50,317 nt of DNA, from assembly GCA_029561145.1 (NCBI GenBank), contig JAKQJM010000043.1, positions 1-50,317 on the forward strand, read 5' to 3'. Made by a program: the position numbers and the translations under genes. Each line of letters begins with the position of its first letter. The first letter of the stretch is position 1. Shown here in pieces: positions 43,919 to 50,086 of the stretch. The DNA is from Pseudomonadota bacterium (GTDB lineage: Bacteria; Pseudomonadota; Gammaproteobacteria; Xanthomonadales; Rhodanobacteraceae). The notes under the pieces were generated by a model. That model made no database searches. It had not been told where the DNA came from and saw nothing but the letters and a program-made list of their open reading frames with translations.

Positions 43919-44596
43919 ATGGCCAACAAATTGATCCAGTCGCTGCGTGAGGTCTCGCCGCGCACGGCCTTGCATGCTGCGATCTCCCATCTGTTTCTGC
44001 TGGGCGCCTGCCTCTGGGGCGGACTGCCGTATGTCTTCCTGCAGGCCCTGTTGGCCATCGAGCTGCTGATTGTCAGCCTGGCCACGATTCCGCTCTATCC
44101 CGAACGCGGCGTCGCCTTGCATCTCTGGGACATGATCAAGCTCACGGCGGGCTTGGCCTTCGTCCTGTTTTTCATCCTTGTTGGTTACGGCGTCGCTCGC
44201 GATGGCGGCAACGGCAATGCATTGGCAACTGGATTCGCGGGTTTCCACACAATCGGCATGACCGATATCGCCTGGGCATCGGCCTATCTCGTCCTCCATG
44301 TTTCGATGTCGATGCATGCCGCGATGCGATCCGATGACCCTCGCACCAGTTGGGCGAAGAACCGGCTCGCCGATGGCGGCGCCACCTTCGTGGCACTATT
44401 CTTCATGGTATTCGTCACGTTCTTCGTGGGTCGCCCGATCGTTGCCGGCCTCGAGATGTTCAATCTGCACATCAACGTCGACGCCTTGCTCTCGACCCTG
44501 ATGGTCATCGTCCGCTACGTGCTGGCCCTGATCGTGTCGCTGATCCCGGACTCGGAAATGCAGACGATGGCACGCGATCCCTATCCCGATCGATGA
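43919..44596 (+). CDS. Hypothetical six-helix membrane protein
   Basis: A 225-residue inner-membrane protein. The start at 43919 gives MANKLIQSLREVSPRTALHAA. About six hydrophobic segments can be seen, from LFLLGACLWGGLPYVFLQALLAIELLIVSL to VDALLSTLMVIVRYVLALIVSLIP. Two short loops are rich in His (LHVSMSMHAA). I do not recognise the family firmly. It is convergent with the DUF1801 gene, the two stops being ten bases apart. Confidence 0.6.
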   Translation: MANKLIQSLREVSPRTALHAAISHLFLLGACLWGGLPYVFLQALLAIELLIVSLATIPLYPERGVALHLWDMIKLTAGLAFVLFFILVGYGVARDGGNGNALATGFAGFHTIGMTDIAWASAYLVLHVSMSMHAAMRSDDPRTSWAKNRLADGGATFVALFFMVFVTFFVGRPIVAGLEMFNLHINVDALLSTLMVIVRYVLALIVSLIPDSEMQTMARDPYPDR

Positions 44597-44606
44597 CCAT
44601 TCCTGA

Positions 44607-45017
44607 TCAGGCCCGATTGCCCTGGCGCTTGGCAACTTGCGTCGGATCGCCCAGCCTGGCGTTCAGCGCGACCGCATCGCGCGCGAGTCGACCGACGATC
44701 GCCGGATCAACCGACATGCCTTCACGGATTTCCTGCGTCGCCATGTCGTACTTCCCACCGGGCTTCAAGGCCGGCTCGATCGCGCGCAGTTTCTGTCCGC
44801 GCCAGAAGCCGAACAGCACACGCTGCTCCTCGGCGCGAATCAGCAGGACCGGGCCGTTCGAGAAGTAGACGAGATGTCCCCACTTGATCACCTCCTCGAA
44901 ATCGGCCGCTTCTCGCACCGCAGCGCGCAATTGCTCGACCACCGAATGCCGCCAGCCGGATAGCGCCGCGACATAGGCGTCGGGGTTCGCCGCCGGAATG
45001 GATTTCTTCATGGCCAT
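44607..45017 (-). CDS. DUF1801 (YdhG-like) protein
   Basis: A 136-residue soluble protein. The DUF1801 pattern is clear: PDAYVAALSGWRHSVVEQLRAAVREAADFEEVIKWGHLVYFSNGPVLLI, then a segment around VLFGFWRG. These small alpha/beta proteins (YdhG/YjbR-like fold) have no established activity. An inner start at 45011 (MKKSIP) is possible. It lies 66 bases downstream of the DUF924 gene on the same strand. Confidence 0.85.
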   Translation of the reverse strand: MAMKKSIPAANPDAYVAALSGWRHSVVEQLRAAVREAADFEEVIKWGHLVYFSNGPVLLIRAEEQRVLFGFWRGQKLRAIEPALKPGGKYDMATQEIREGMSVDPAIVGRLARDAVALNARLGDPTQVAKRQGNRA

Positions 45018-45083
45018 GTCGAGCTCCCAGTCGAAAGCAAAAGCGTACCCGTCTTGCGAAATCGATGTCTTGCCGGCGGTCCT

Positions 45084-45650
45084 TCAGAAATGCGAGCCCG
45101 GCTGCTGGAGGAACTCGCGCTCCTCGGCCGTCGACTCCCGTCCGAGAATCGCGTTGCGATGTGGATAGCGTCCGAAGCGATCGATGATGGCCTTGTGGCG
45201 CAACTCGAACGTGTGGTTGTCCTCGTTTCCGTTCTCGCGGAACAGGCGCTCCGCCGTTTCGTGGATGACCCGCGATTCGCTGTGCATGAAAGGCATGTAG
45301 AGAAAACTGCGCTCGACCGGGCCGAGCTGACTCGGCGCACCGGCGCTGATCGCTTCCTGGGCCAACGCCAGCGCCATCGGATCCTGCGCAAACGCCCGCG
45401 CCGTACCGCGGTGGATGTTCCGCGAGAACTGGTCAAGCACGAGGATTTCCGCAAGCCGCCCCTTGGCCGCGCGCCGCCATTCGTCGAGTTCGGATCGCGA
45501 AGCCCGCTCGAGAAGTTCGGCATAGCGATCACGCACCAGCGCGTCAAAACCGGGATCGCCCGACCACCAGGATTCGGGTTTGGTCTCGACGAACCAGAAA
45601 TCGAGAATCTGCTGATACACCTCAGCTCCTCCGCGAATACCACGACCCAT
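45084..45650 (-). CDS. DUF924 family protein
   Basis: A 188-residue helical protein. Family signatures are ILDFWFVETKPESWWSGDPGFD near the N-terminus, LAEILVLDQFSRNIHRGTARAFAQDPMAL, and ERSFLYMPFMHSE. The TPR-like fold has no assigned biochemical role. The start at 45650 (MGRGIRGGAEV) is preferred; the frame extends to 45674. It is the last ordinary chromosomal gene before the cassette array on its right. Confidence 0.85.
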   Translation of the reverse strand: MGRGIRGGAEVYQQILDFWFVETKPESWWSGDPGFDALVRDRYAELLERASRSELDEWRRAAKGRLAEILVLDQFSRNIHRGTARAFAQDPMALALAQEAISAGAPSQLGPVERSFLYMPFMHSESRVIHETAERLFRENGNEDNHTFELRHKAIIDRFGRYPHRNAILGRESTAEEREFLQQPGSHF

Positions 45651-45823
45651 GGCAAATCGATCCTGTCTCGACAACTCCGATGAATGAACGAGGCCCGGGT
45701 GCGATTCAATCCACCGTCCGCGTCAATCCTTCAAGGCACCAGGAACGTCGAAGGTGTAATCCGGAAACCGTCACCGAGCCGCACCGACTTCCCAATACAC
45801 GGCAAATGAACAGTCCAGGATGC

Positions 45824-45885
45824 CAGCAAAGCCCGAGCGCTCAGGGCAAAGACATCAAGCGGGCTGCATTGACGGGAAGTCTCCT
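45824..45885 (+). mobile_element. Right-end remnant of an IS110-type element
   Basis: About 60 bases align, with a few gaps, at roughly 70 percent identity to 48350-48410, the stretch that follows a truncated IS110 transposase in the same orientation. The last 17 bases, TTGACGGGAAGTCTCCT, are identical (45869-45885 and 48395-48411). It ends seven bases before an attC core (GTTAGGGC, 45892-45899). No transposase sequence is left. The 242-base gap 45651-45892 otherwise holds nothing I recognise. Confidence 0.45.
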
Positions 45886-45891
45886 TGGATA

Positions 45892-45899
45892 GTTAGGGC
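45892..45899 (-). repeat. attC core (R'' box) of cassette with the 108-residue gene
   Basis: Minus strand GCCCTAAC; the TAA inside the core is the stop codon of the upstream cassette gene. The rest of the attC site is replaced by the IS110-type right end, so the site is not complete. Confidence 0.6.
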
Positions 45900-46219
45900 A
45901 CCATGACTGGGACGACTACCCGGAATTTCTTTCTATGCAGGACTAAAGATCTTGTCTCTTCCACGGTCACATTTGATCCATCTCTGAATAGCGGTGATCT
46001 TGGTGCTGGATATGATGCAAGAATCCGTCGTCCATCATCCAATTCGATCCAAAGCTGGGAATCGTTAACACGATACTTTCCTTGTTCTTGGATTGGGCGA
46101 ACTAGTTGCCCTTCATGGGTGGCTACAACTTCGTGCCTTTGGTCGACGATAGGTATGACTATAGATGCGAGAAAAGTAATCAATAAGACAATCGCAGCTG
46201 GTCGTGAAATCATTTCCAT
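45893..46219 (-). CDS. Cassette protein, small membrane-anchored, unknown
   Basis: A 108-residue protein starting MEMISRPAAIVLLITFLASIVIPIVD, a single N-terminal membrane anchor or uncleaved signal. The exported part is about 80 residues, with a beta-rich feel (SQLWIELDDGRRILASYP, TRSLVLHRKKFRVVVPV). I do not recognise it. Its ATG lies four bases from the attC R' core at 46223-46230, and its stop TAA falls inside the next attC core, the typical geometry of an integron gene cassette. AT content is higher than in the chromosomal genes. Confidence 0.6.
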   Translation of the reverse strand: MEMISRPAAIVLLITFLASIVIPIVDQRHEVVATHEGQLVRPIQEQGKYRVNDSQLWIELDDGRRILASYPAPRSPLFRDGSNVTVEETRSLVLHRKKFRVVVPVMVP

Positions 46220-46222
46220 TGC

Positions 46223-46230
46223 GCCTCAAC
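46223..46230 (-). repeat. attC R' core next to the IS3 element
   Basis: Minus strand GTTGAGGC. It is the right-hand core of the attC site that begins at 47591 (GGCTAAC) and was split by the IS3 element; CAAC at 46227-46230 is repeated at 47540-47543 as the target duplication. Confidence 0.5.
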
Positions 46231-46269
46231 TGAATCGCCCCGGGAATCCCGGAGACTCATTTGTGTGAG

Positions 46270-47169
46270 TCACGCCGCCATGGCGAGCTCACGCTGTTGC
46301 TGATAATAGTTGGCTTCGGCTTCTGCAGGTGGGATGTCTCCAATCGGACCGAGTAGGCGTGTGTTGTTGAACCAGTCCACCCAATCCAGCGTGGCGAACT
46401 CGACAGCTTCCGGATTCTTCCAGCTCTGTCGATGGATGACCTCGGCCTTGTACAAGCCGTTGATGGTTTCGGCCAGTGCGTTGTCGTAGGAATCACCGAC
46501 GCTGCCGACTGAAGGTTCAATACCGGCTTTAGCCAGACGTTCCGTGTAACGGATCGAGACGTATTGCACGCCCCGGTCACTGTGGTGGATCAGGCCGCCT
46601 TGGGTCGGTCGACGCGCATGCAGCGCCTGCTCAAGCGCATCCAGCACGAAGTCGGTACGCGATGAGCTCGATACTTTCCAGCCCACGATCCGACGAGCGA
46701 ACACGTCGATGACGAAGGCGACATAGACGAAGCCTTGCCAAGTCGAGACATAGGTGAAGTCCGATACCCACAGCGCGTTTGGCCGTTCAGCCTGGAACTG
46801 CCGGTTTACAAGATCATTCGGGCATGCAGCCGCCTTGTTGCTGTAGGTGGTCCTCACAACCCGGCCTCGCATAACGCCTTTCAGGCCCAGCCTCTTCATC
46901 AACCTGGCTACCGTGCAGCGAGCGATCTGGATACTTTCCCGAAGCATCTGCTTCCATACCTTGCGTGCGCCGTAGACTTCCTTGTTCTCGCGCCATACGC
47001 GAAGAATCTCAGGGCACAACGCCTCATCACGGATTGCACGCACAGGACGAAGGGCGGGATCAGCTCGCCTTGCAGCCTGCTCGTAGTAAGTTGACGGAGC
47101 GATCGGCAGGACCTTGCAGATCGGCTCGACTCCGTAGACATCTCGGTGATCGTTGATGAACGCTGTCAT
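46270..47169 (-). CDS. IS3-family transposase OrfB (DDE)
   Basis: A 299-residue transposase subunit. An HTH_21 region (CPEILRVWRENKEVYGARKVWKQML) precedes the rve integrase core. The catalytic triad is visible as D in LWVSDFTYV, D in HSDRGVQY and E in NALAETINGLYKAEV, with the usual 35-residue spacing. Its ATG overlaps the orfA stop (ATGA at 47169-47166). It may be made by coupling or by -1 frameshifting into an OrfAB fusion; no clear slippery sequence was found. Confidence 0.94.
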   Translation of the reverse strand: MTAFINDHRDVYGVEPICKVLPIAPSTYYEQAARRADPALRPVRAIRDEALCPEILRVWRENKEVYGARKVWKQMLRESIQIARCTVARLMKRLGLKGVMRGRVVRTTYSNKAAACPNDLVNRQFQAERPNALWVSDFTYVSTWQGFVYVAFVIDVFARRIVGWKVSSSSRTDFVLDALEQALHARRPTQGGLIHHSDRGVQYVSIRYTERLAKAGIEPSVGSVGDSYDNALAETINGLYKAEVIHRQSWKNPEAVEFATLDWVDWFNNTRLLGPIGDIPPAEAEANYYQQQRELAMAA

Positions 47170-47489
47170 CGTTTGAATGGGCGGTCGAGCTCCGCCTGGG
47201 CAAAATACGCGCTGGCCTTGCGCAGAATCTCATTGGCTTGTCGCAATTCGCGAACCTCGCGCTCAAGCGACTTGATGCGATCCTGCTCTTCTGACGTAGG
47301 ACCTGGACGAAGGCCTTGATCCCGCTCGGCCTGACGCACCCAGCGTCTCAGGGTTTCCGTCGTACAGCCGATCTTCGCACTGATCGAATTCATCGCTGCC
47401 CACTGCGACGAATACTCTGCCTGATGATCCAGGACCATTCGAACTGCCCGTTCGCGGGATTCCGGTGACGCTCTTTCTGATGATTTCAT
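47166..47489 (-). CDS. IS3-family transposase OrfA
   Basis: A 107-residue DNA-binding subunit. The helix-turn-helix is in SPESRERAVRMVLDHQAEYSSQWAAMNSISAKIGCTTETLRRWVRQAE, and a leucine-zipper-like coiled coil follows (IKSLEREVRELRQANEILRKASAYFA). This is the canonical HTH_Tnp_1 OrfA. It is intact and overlaps orfB by four bases. Confidence 0.94.
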   Translation of the reverse strand: MKSSERASPESRERAVRMVLDHQAEYSSQWAAMNSISAKIGCTTETLRRWVRQAERDQGLRPGPTSEEQDRIKSLEREVRELRQANEILRKASAYFAQAELDRPFKR

Positions 47490-47584
47490 GACTCCATCCT
47501 CTCAAAGATTGGAGTCTCCGGAAAAGCCGGGGTGATTCACAACACCGGAAATAGGCCGCGTCAGTGGTGGGCTTGATTGAAAAA

Positions 47585-47591
47585 GTTAGCC
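47585..47591 (-). repeat. attC R'' core of the 97-residue cassette
   Basis: Minus strand GGCTAAC; its TAA is the stop of the cassette gene. The site continues as TTTTTCAATCAAGCCCACC toward 47544 and, before the IS3 insertion, would have ended at GTTGAGGC (now 46223-46230), giving a site of about 59 bases. Confidence 0.55.
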
Positions 47592-47879
47592 AGAAAGGTC
47601 CCGCCACATGCTGATAAGCGTAACAAAGGCCAGAAGCACTGCTATCGCTGCGCAGGCACCGCGAAAAATCTGGCCAGCAATACGAAAACGCTTCGGCACG
47701 CCAGGAAGATTCGGCATGAGCGCAAATTCAAGGATCGCCGATGCGAAACCCGCAATCAACCAAAAAACCAATAGAACGACGAACCCCTTGAAGGAGAATG
47801 CGTCATACCACCACGCAAAGCCAATCAGGACGACAACAGCGACCCAAAAGAATGCAATGAGATTTCTCAGCTGCGGCAT
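47586..47879 (-). CDS. Cassette protein, small multi-helix membrane protein
   Basis: A 97-residue protein with three hydrophobic helices (about residues 6-24, 30-50 and 72-90) and few charged residues between them. I do not recognise the family. Its stop TAA lies inside an attC core. The upstream side is cut by the IS110-type remnant starting about 21 bases before the ATG, so the original start, promoter and neighbouring attC half may be lost and the N-terminus is uncertain. Confidence 0.5.
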   Translation of the reverse strand: MPQLRNLIAFFWVAVVVLIGFAWWYDAFSFKGFVVLLVFWLIAGFASAILEFALMPNLPGVPKRFRIAGQIFRGACAAIAVLLAFVTLISMWRDLSG

Positions 47880-47899
47880 GACGGCTTGAAAGATCGAAT

Positions 47900-48410
47900 G
47901 GACTCCCCCCGTGTCGCCACACGACTTCGGTGAGCCAGACTGATATCTCCATCAGGACACGGGATCACGAGAGGAGTCCGTCATGCATGCTAAGCCCAAA
48001 TCCGCCGCTGCTTCCACCGTCGCCATCGACCTGGCCAAGGATGTCTTCGAACTGGCATACGCGGATGCCGATGCGCGCATTCTTGAACGTTTTCGGCTCA
48101 AACGCGAGCCATTCGCGCATGTGCTCGACAACCGCACCCGGTTGCGCGTTCTCATGGAAGCCTGCGGCTCGGCGCACTACTGGGCCCGGCGTTTCGAGCG
48201 CATCGGGCACCACATGGAGTTGCTTCCGGCCCACTATGTCCGGCCTTACGTGCGGCACAACAAGACCGTTTACGGAAATGCAGTCTGACGACCGTTCAAA
48301 CCGTACCTTACTGATTGCATCACGCAGCGACAAGGACAATGCAACGACCAGCGAATGCCTGAAAGCTCAAGGCGAGAACGTCATGCGGCTGGGGTTGACG
48401 GGAAGTCTCC
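47900..48410 (+). mobile_element. Internally deleted IS110/IS1111-type element
   Basis: It opens with GGACTCCCCCCGTGTC and ends with TTGACGGGAAGTCTCC, which read as imperfect subterminal inverted repeats. An 80-base leader precedes a truncated transposase (47983-48288), and about 120 bases of right-end sequence follow it. IS110-family transposases are normally over 300 residues, so most of the gene is deleted. The right end stops ten bases before the attC core GTTAGCC (48420-48426); elements of the IS1111-attC group are known to insert into attC sites. Confidence 0.6.
47983..48288 (+). pseudogene. Truncated IS110-family transposase (N-terminal DEDD part)
   Basis: A 101-residue fragment. It starts like an IS110 transposase: STVAIDLAKDVFELAYADADARI with the first acidic catalytic residue, then LRVLMEACGSAHYWARRFERIGHHMELLPAHYVRPYVRHNKT. 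Normal proteins continue with the second acidic site and a C-terminal serine domain. Here the match ends at HNKT (about 48270), and six unrelated residues lead to a stop. It cannot encode an active enzyme. Confidence 0.85.
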
Positions 48411-48419
48411 TACTGAATT

Positions 48420-48426
48420 GTTAGCC
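48420..48426 (-). repeat. attC R'' core of the peptidase-like cassette
   Basis: Minus strand GGCTAAC followed by AATTCA, as in many integron attC sites. The site is interrupted after about ten bases by the right end of the IS110-type element. It lies six bases after the TAG stop of the 190-residue gene. Confidence 0.6.
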
Positions 48427-48432
48427 ACGGCT

Positions 48433-49005
48433 CTAGAGATCTGTGACTCTCCGCCAGACATTACTTCGCTCCACCTGTCGCTCCCAAGCTTGGCACCGGG
48501 CGACCAATGAATGTGCGTAAGAAGGCAGGTCGTGTGCAGGCGGTGCACTAATGAGAAATGGCATGCCTTCCTTGAACCACAACGGCGTTCTCTCCCGCCC
48601 GAGCAGGCCAAGCTGCTGTGCCTGCAGCATGTGGATGTACTCGTGCTCCACGATGTGGGCCACCCAAGACTCAGGTGGAAGGATCACGCCCCAATTGAGT
48701 ATGGCTGCACCGCGTTCCATGCCGCCTCCAAATGACTGATAGCACTCTCGGGTTGAGCAGAATACAGTCAGAGGTGTTTGTTTCAATGGCACAAGCTTTT
48801 GCCCGACGGCTTCGATCGCATTGCTCTGGAGCTCCTGAGCCAACGCAAGCTTGGAAGTCTCTTGCACGCACACACGAGCAACGCATGTCATGCCATTCAA
48901 TGTCGGTGCCAGAATCCGAACTGGCTTGAACGCAGCCCAAGCAATCGCCGGCGCTGCTACGAACAGGGCGAAGGTGACCAACACGAAGGCACGACGTAGT
49001 TTCAT
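48433..49005 (-). CDS. Cassette protein, secreted HExxH peptidase-like
   Basis: A 190-residue protein with a signal peptide (MKLRRAFVLVTFALFVAAPAIAWA). HEYIH at residues 121-125 is followed by WFKEGM with Glu146, which fits a gluzincin (peptidase MA-like) zinc site HExxH...E. The size is small for a full peptidase, so it may be a minimal gluzincin or an inactive relative. Its ATG directly follows the degenerate core of the attC site at 49010-49076 and overlaps the stop of the preceding cassette frame (ATGA). Confidence 0.65.
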   Translation of the reverse strand: MKLRRAFVLVTFALFVAAPAIAWAAFKPVRILAPTLNGMTCVARVCVQETSKLALAQELQSNAIEAVGQKLVPLKQTPLTVFCSTRECYQSFGGGMERGAAILNWGVILPPESWVAHIVEHEYIHMLQAQQLGLLGRERTPLWFKEGMPFLISAPPAHDLPSYAHSLVARCQAWERQVERSNVWRRVTDL

Positions 49006-49634
49006 GAGTGGCTATCGCCTAGGTTGACGCGCGGGCCCGCCGGAGGCGGGCCGTCGCGTTGAACCGTTGGTTGGGTGGCGCCGCGACTGCGGCACAAGTT
49101 GTCAGCGGCCTCGCAGGCTTCAAGTAACTTCTTAAACGTAGTCTTGAACCACTCTGCGGCCTTTAAGCACTCCTGAAGCTCGGCGTCACTGAGTTGAAGG
49201 TCAACCGCTTTCTTCGGGTGGGCTAGTCGGTTCCGAATCGCGACGTACGCCTGCATGCAGCGCCACCCTTCCGATCCGGTCTCGAGTTGAAAGATCGCCC
49301 CATGAACGCGAGCGTAGCAGCGCAGGGTGAATAAGAGGGCTGGCAACGCCTTAAGATAGTTGTCTCTTTCCTGAATATTCCCTTGCTTATCCAGGGTGTA
49401 AGTCTTTTCAGAAAGAGTCGCGAGCTCTGCAGGACTGAATACCTCTGCAGTTGCGATTGCGATCTGGCGGAGAAGATACGAGACACCCTCAATGAGCGCG
49501 AAGTGAGTTCTTAGTAGCGTGCGTTGCGCATAAGGACTGTTGTTGTTCTTCCCGTATGCCCTTGCCAATTCAATGTCCTCAGCAAGTACCGAGAAGGTTC
49601 TCTTTAATTCGTCATCGGCCTCACCTCGGCTCAT
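49002..49634 (-). CDS. Cassette protein, HEPN-like
   Basis: A 210-residue mostly helical protein. Residues 132-141 read AIRNRLAHPK; R134-N-R-L-A-H139 fits the RX4-6H motif of HEPN domains, where it often forms a ribonuclease site. The preceding helices (FALIEGVSYLLRQIAIATAEVF) are compatible. No partner antitoxin lies in the same cassette. The last 25 or so residues are read through the attC site, ending only in the next cassette, so the functional protein likely stops being meaningful near CRSRG. A defence or toxin role is inference. Confidence 0.55.
   Translation of the reverse strand: MSRGEADDELKRTFSVLAEDIELARAYGKNNNSPYAQRTLLRTHFALIEGVSYLLRQIAIATAEVFSPAELATLSEKTYTLDKQGNIQERDNYLKALPALLFTLRCYARVHGAIFQLETGSEGWRCMQAYVAIRNRLAHPKKAVDLQLSDAELQECLKAAEWFKTTFKKLLEACEAADNLCRSRGATQPTVQRDGPPPAGPRVNLGDSHS
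49010..49076 (-). repeat. attC site, 67 bases, right core degenerate
   Basis: An imperfect hairpin: GGTTCAACGCG pairs with CGCGTCAACC, leaving an extra base, and inside it GGCCCGCC pairs with GGCGGGCC. One core is intact (minus CACCCAAC, plus GTTGGGT at 49070-49076). The other core reads GATAGCC (plus GGCTATC at 49010-49016) in place of GTTAGCC. The unpaired base is the feature that guides strand choice by integron integrases. Confidence 0.7.
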
Positions 49635-49640
49635 TTAGCT

Positions 49641-49697
49641 ACCCAACTCTGGAATTAAGCGGCGGCGCAGCCGTCCGCTTGGATGACTGGTTAGGGC
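49641..49697 (-). repeat. attC site, 57 bases, complete
   Basis: Minus strand runs from GCCCTAAC (plus GTTAGGGC, 49690-49697) to GTTGGGT (plus ACCCAAC, 49641-49647). The inner stem AAGCGG (49657-49662) and CCGCTT (49675-49680) brackets GGC-GCA-GCC. The side reading CCGCTTAATTC is a common attC L' pattern. The stop of the 86-residue gene is inside the first core, and the next ATG is seven bases beyond the second. Confidence 0.82.
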
Positions 49698-49951
49698 TGC
49701 CCGACGTGCTCAACCCAAATGGATAGACCCGGATGATGCACTTCGATAGCGTAGATTGCATCAACTAAGCCCGAACCTTGCAGAGGAATAGCCCGAGCGA
49801 AGTCGGTGACTTCAAGTCCTTGAGCGCGCAACCCGGATAGCTCAGAGGGCGAGAGGACACCAGCATTGACCCAAAGTGGAGACGGTGGACTTCCACCGTA
49901 TGCTTTGACGAGTTGATCGTAACCTTGTCTCGTAAGAGCGAAATGCGGCAT
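49691..49951 (-). CDS. Cassette protein, unknown, 86 residues
   Basis: A small soluble protein starting MPHFALTRQGYDQLVKAYGG. It has no signal peptide or membrane helix. The latter half GLVDAIYAIEVHHPGLSIWVEHVG looks like a beta-helix-beta element. I do not recognise it. The stop TAA is inside the attC core at 49690-49697 and the ATG lies four bases after another core (minus GTTAGGGC, 49963-49956). This is the cassette nearest the right end of the array. Confidence 0.55.
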   Translation of the reverse strand: MPHFALTRQGYDQLVKAYGGSPPSPLWVNAGVLSPSELSGLRAQGLEVTDFARAIPLQGSGLVDAIYAIEVHHPGLSIWVEHVGQP

Positions 49952-49955
49952 TTGA

Positions 49956-49963
49956 GCCCTAAC
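49956..49963 (-). repeat. attC/attI-type core at the right edge of the array
   Basis: Minus strand GTTAGGGC, four bases before the ATG of the 86-residue cassette. The 120 bases on its right do not form an attC-like hairpin, so it could be the end of an attI site or a decayed attC. No integrase gene is present between it and the amidohydrolase stop at 50087. Confidence 0.45.
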
Positions 49964-50086
49964 TACTATTCGATTGCTGAGTGCATTCTAATTTTGCTGT
50001 CTAATCCGGCTCAACCACAAGGCCTATAATTGCTATTTACATTGTTTTCAAGGAATTGCATTGATCGATCCATATAGTCCGGCCAT

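Larger units (their letters stand above)
46231..47539 (-). mobile_element. IS3-family insertion sequence, apparently complete
   Basis: A 1309-base element with imperfect terminal inverted repeats: TGAATCGCCCCGG...CCGGAGACTC at 46231 and the inverse of TGAATCACCCCGG...CCGGAGACTC ending at 47539. It is flanked by CAAC on both sides (46227-46230 and 47540-47543), a 4-base target duplication typical of several IS3 subgroups. It carries intact orfA and orfB. It sits exactly at an integron attC core, splitting that site. The intact duplication and genes suggest a recent insertion. Confidence 0.88.

Noticed and set aside
47166-47200. Programmed -1 frameshift between IS3 orfA and orfB
   Set aside because: No A6G or similar slippery heptamer is evident before the orfA stop; the ATGA overlap allows simple coupling. 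A fusion is possible but not supported.
45824-48426. The repeated TTGACGGGAAGTCTCC blocks as long attC sites in themselves
   Set aside because: They follow an IS110 transposase fragment in the same orientation and lack a matching second core, so an IS right end explains them better.
49964-50086. An attI site or integrase remnant between the array and the amidohydrolase gene
   Set aside because: Only a single core (GTTAGGGC) is visible; no coding remnant of a tyrosine recombinase was seen in any frame.
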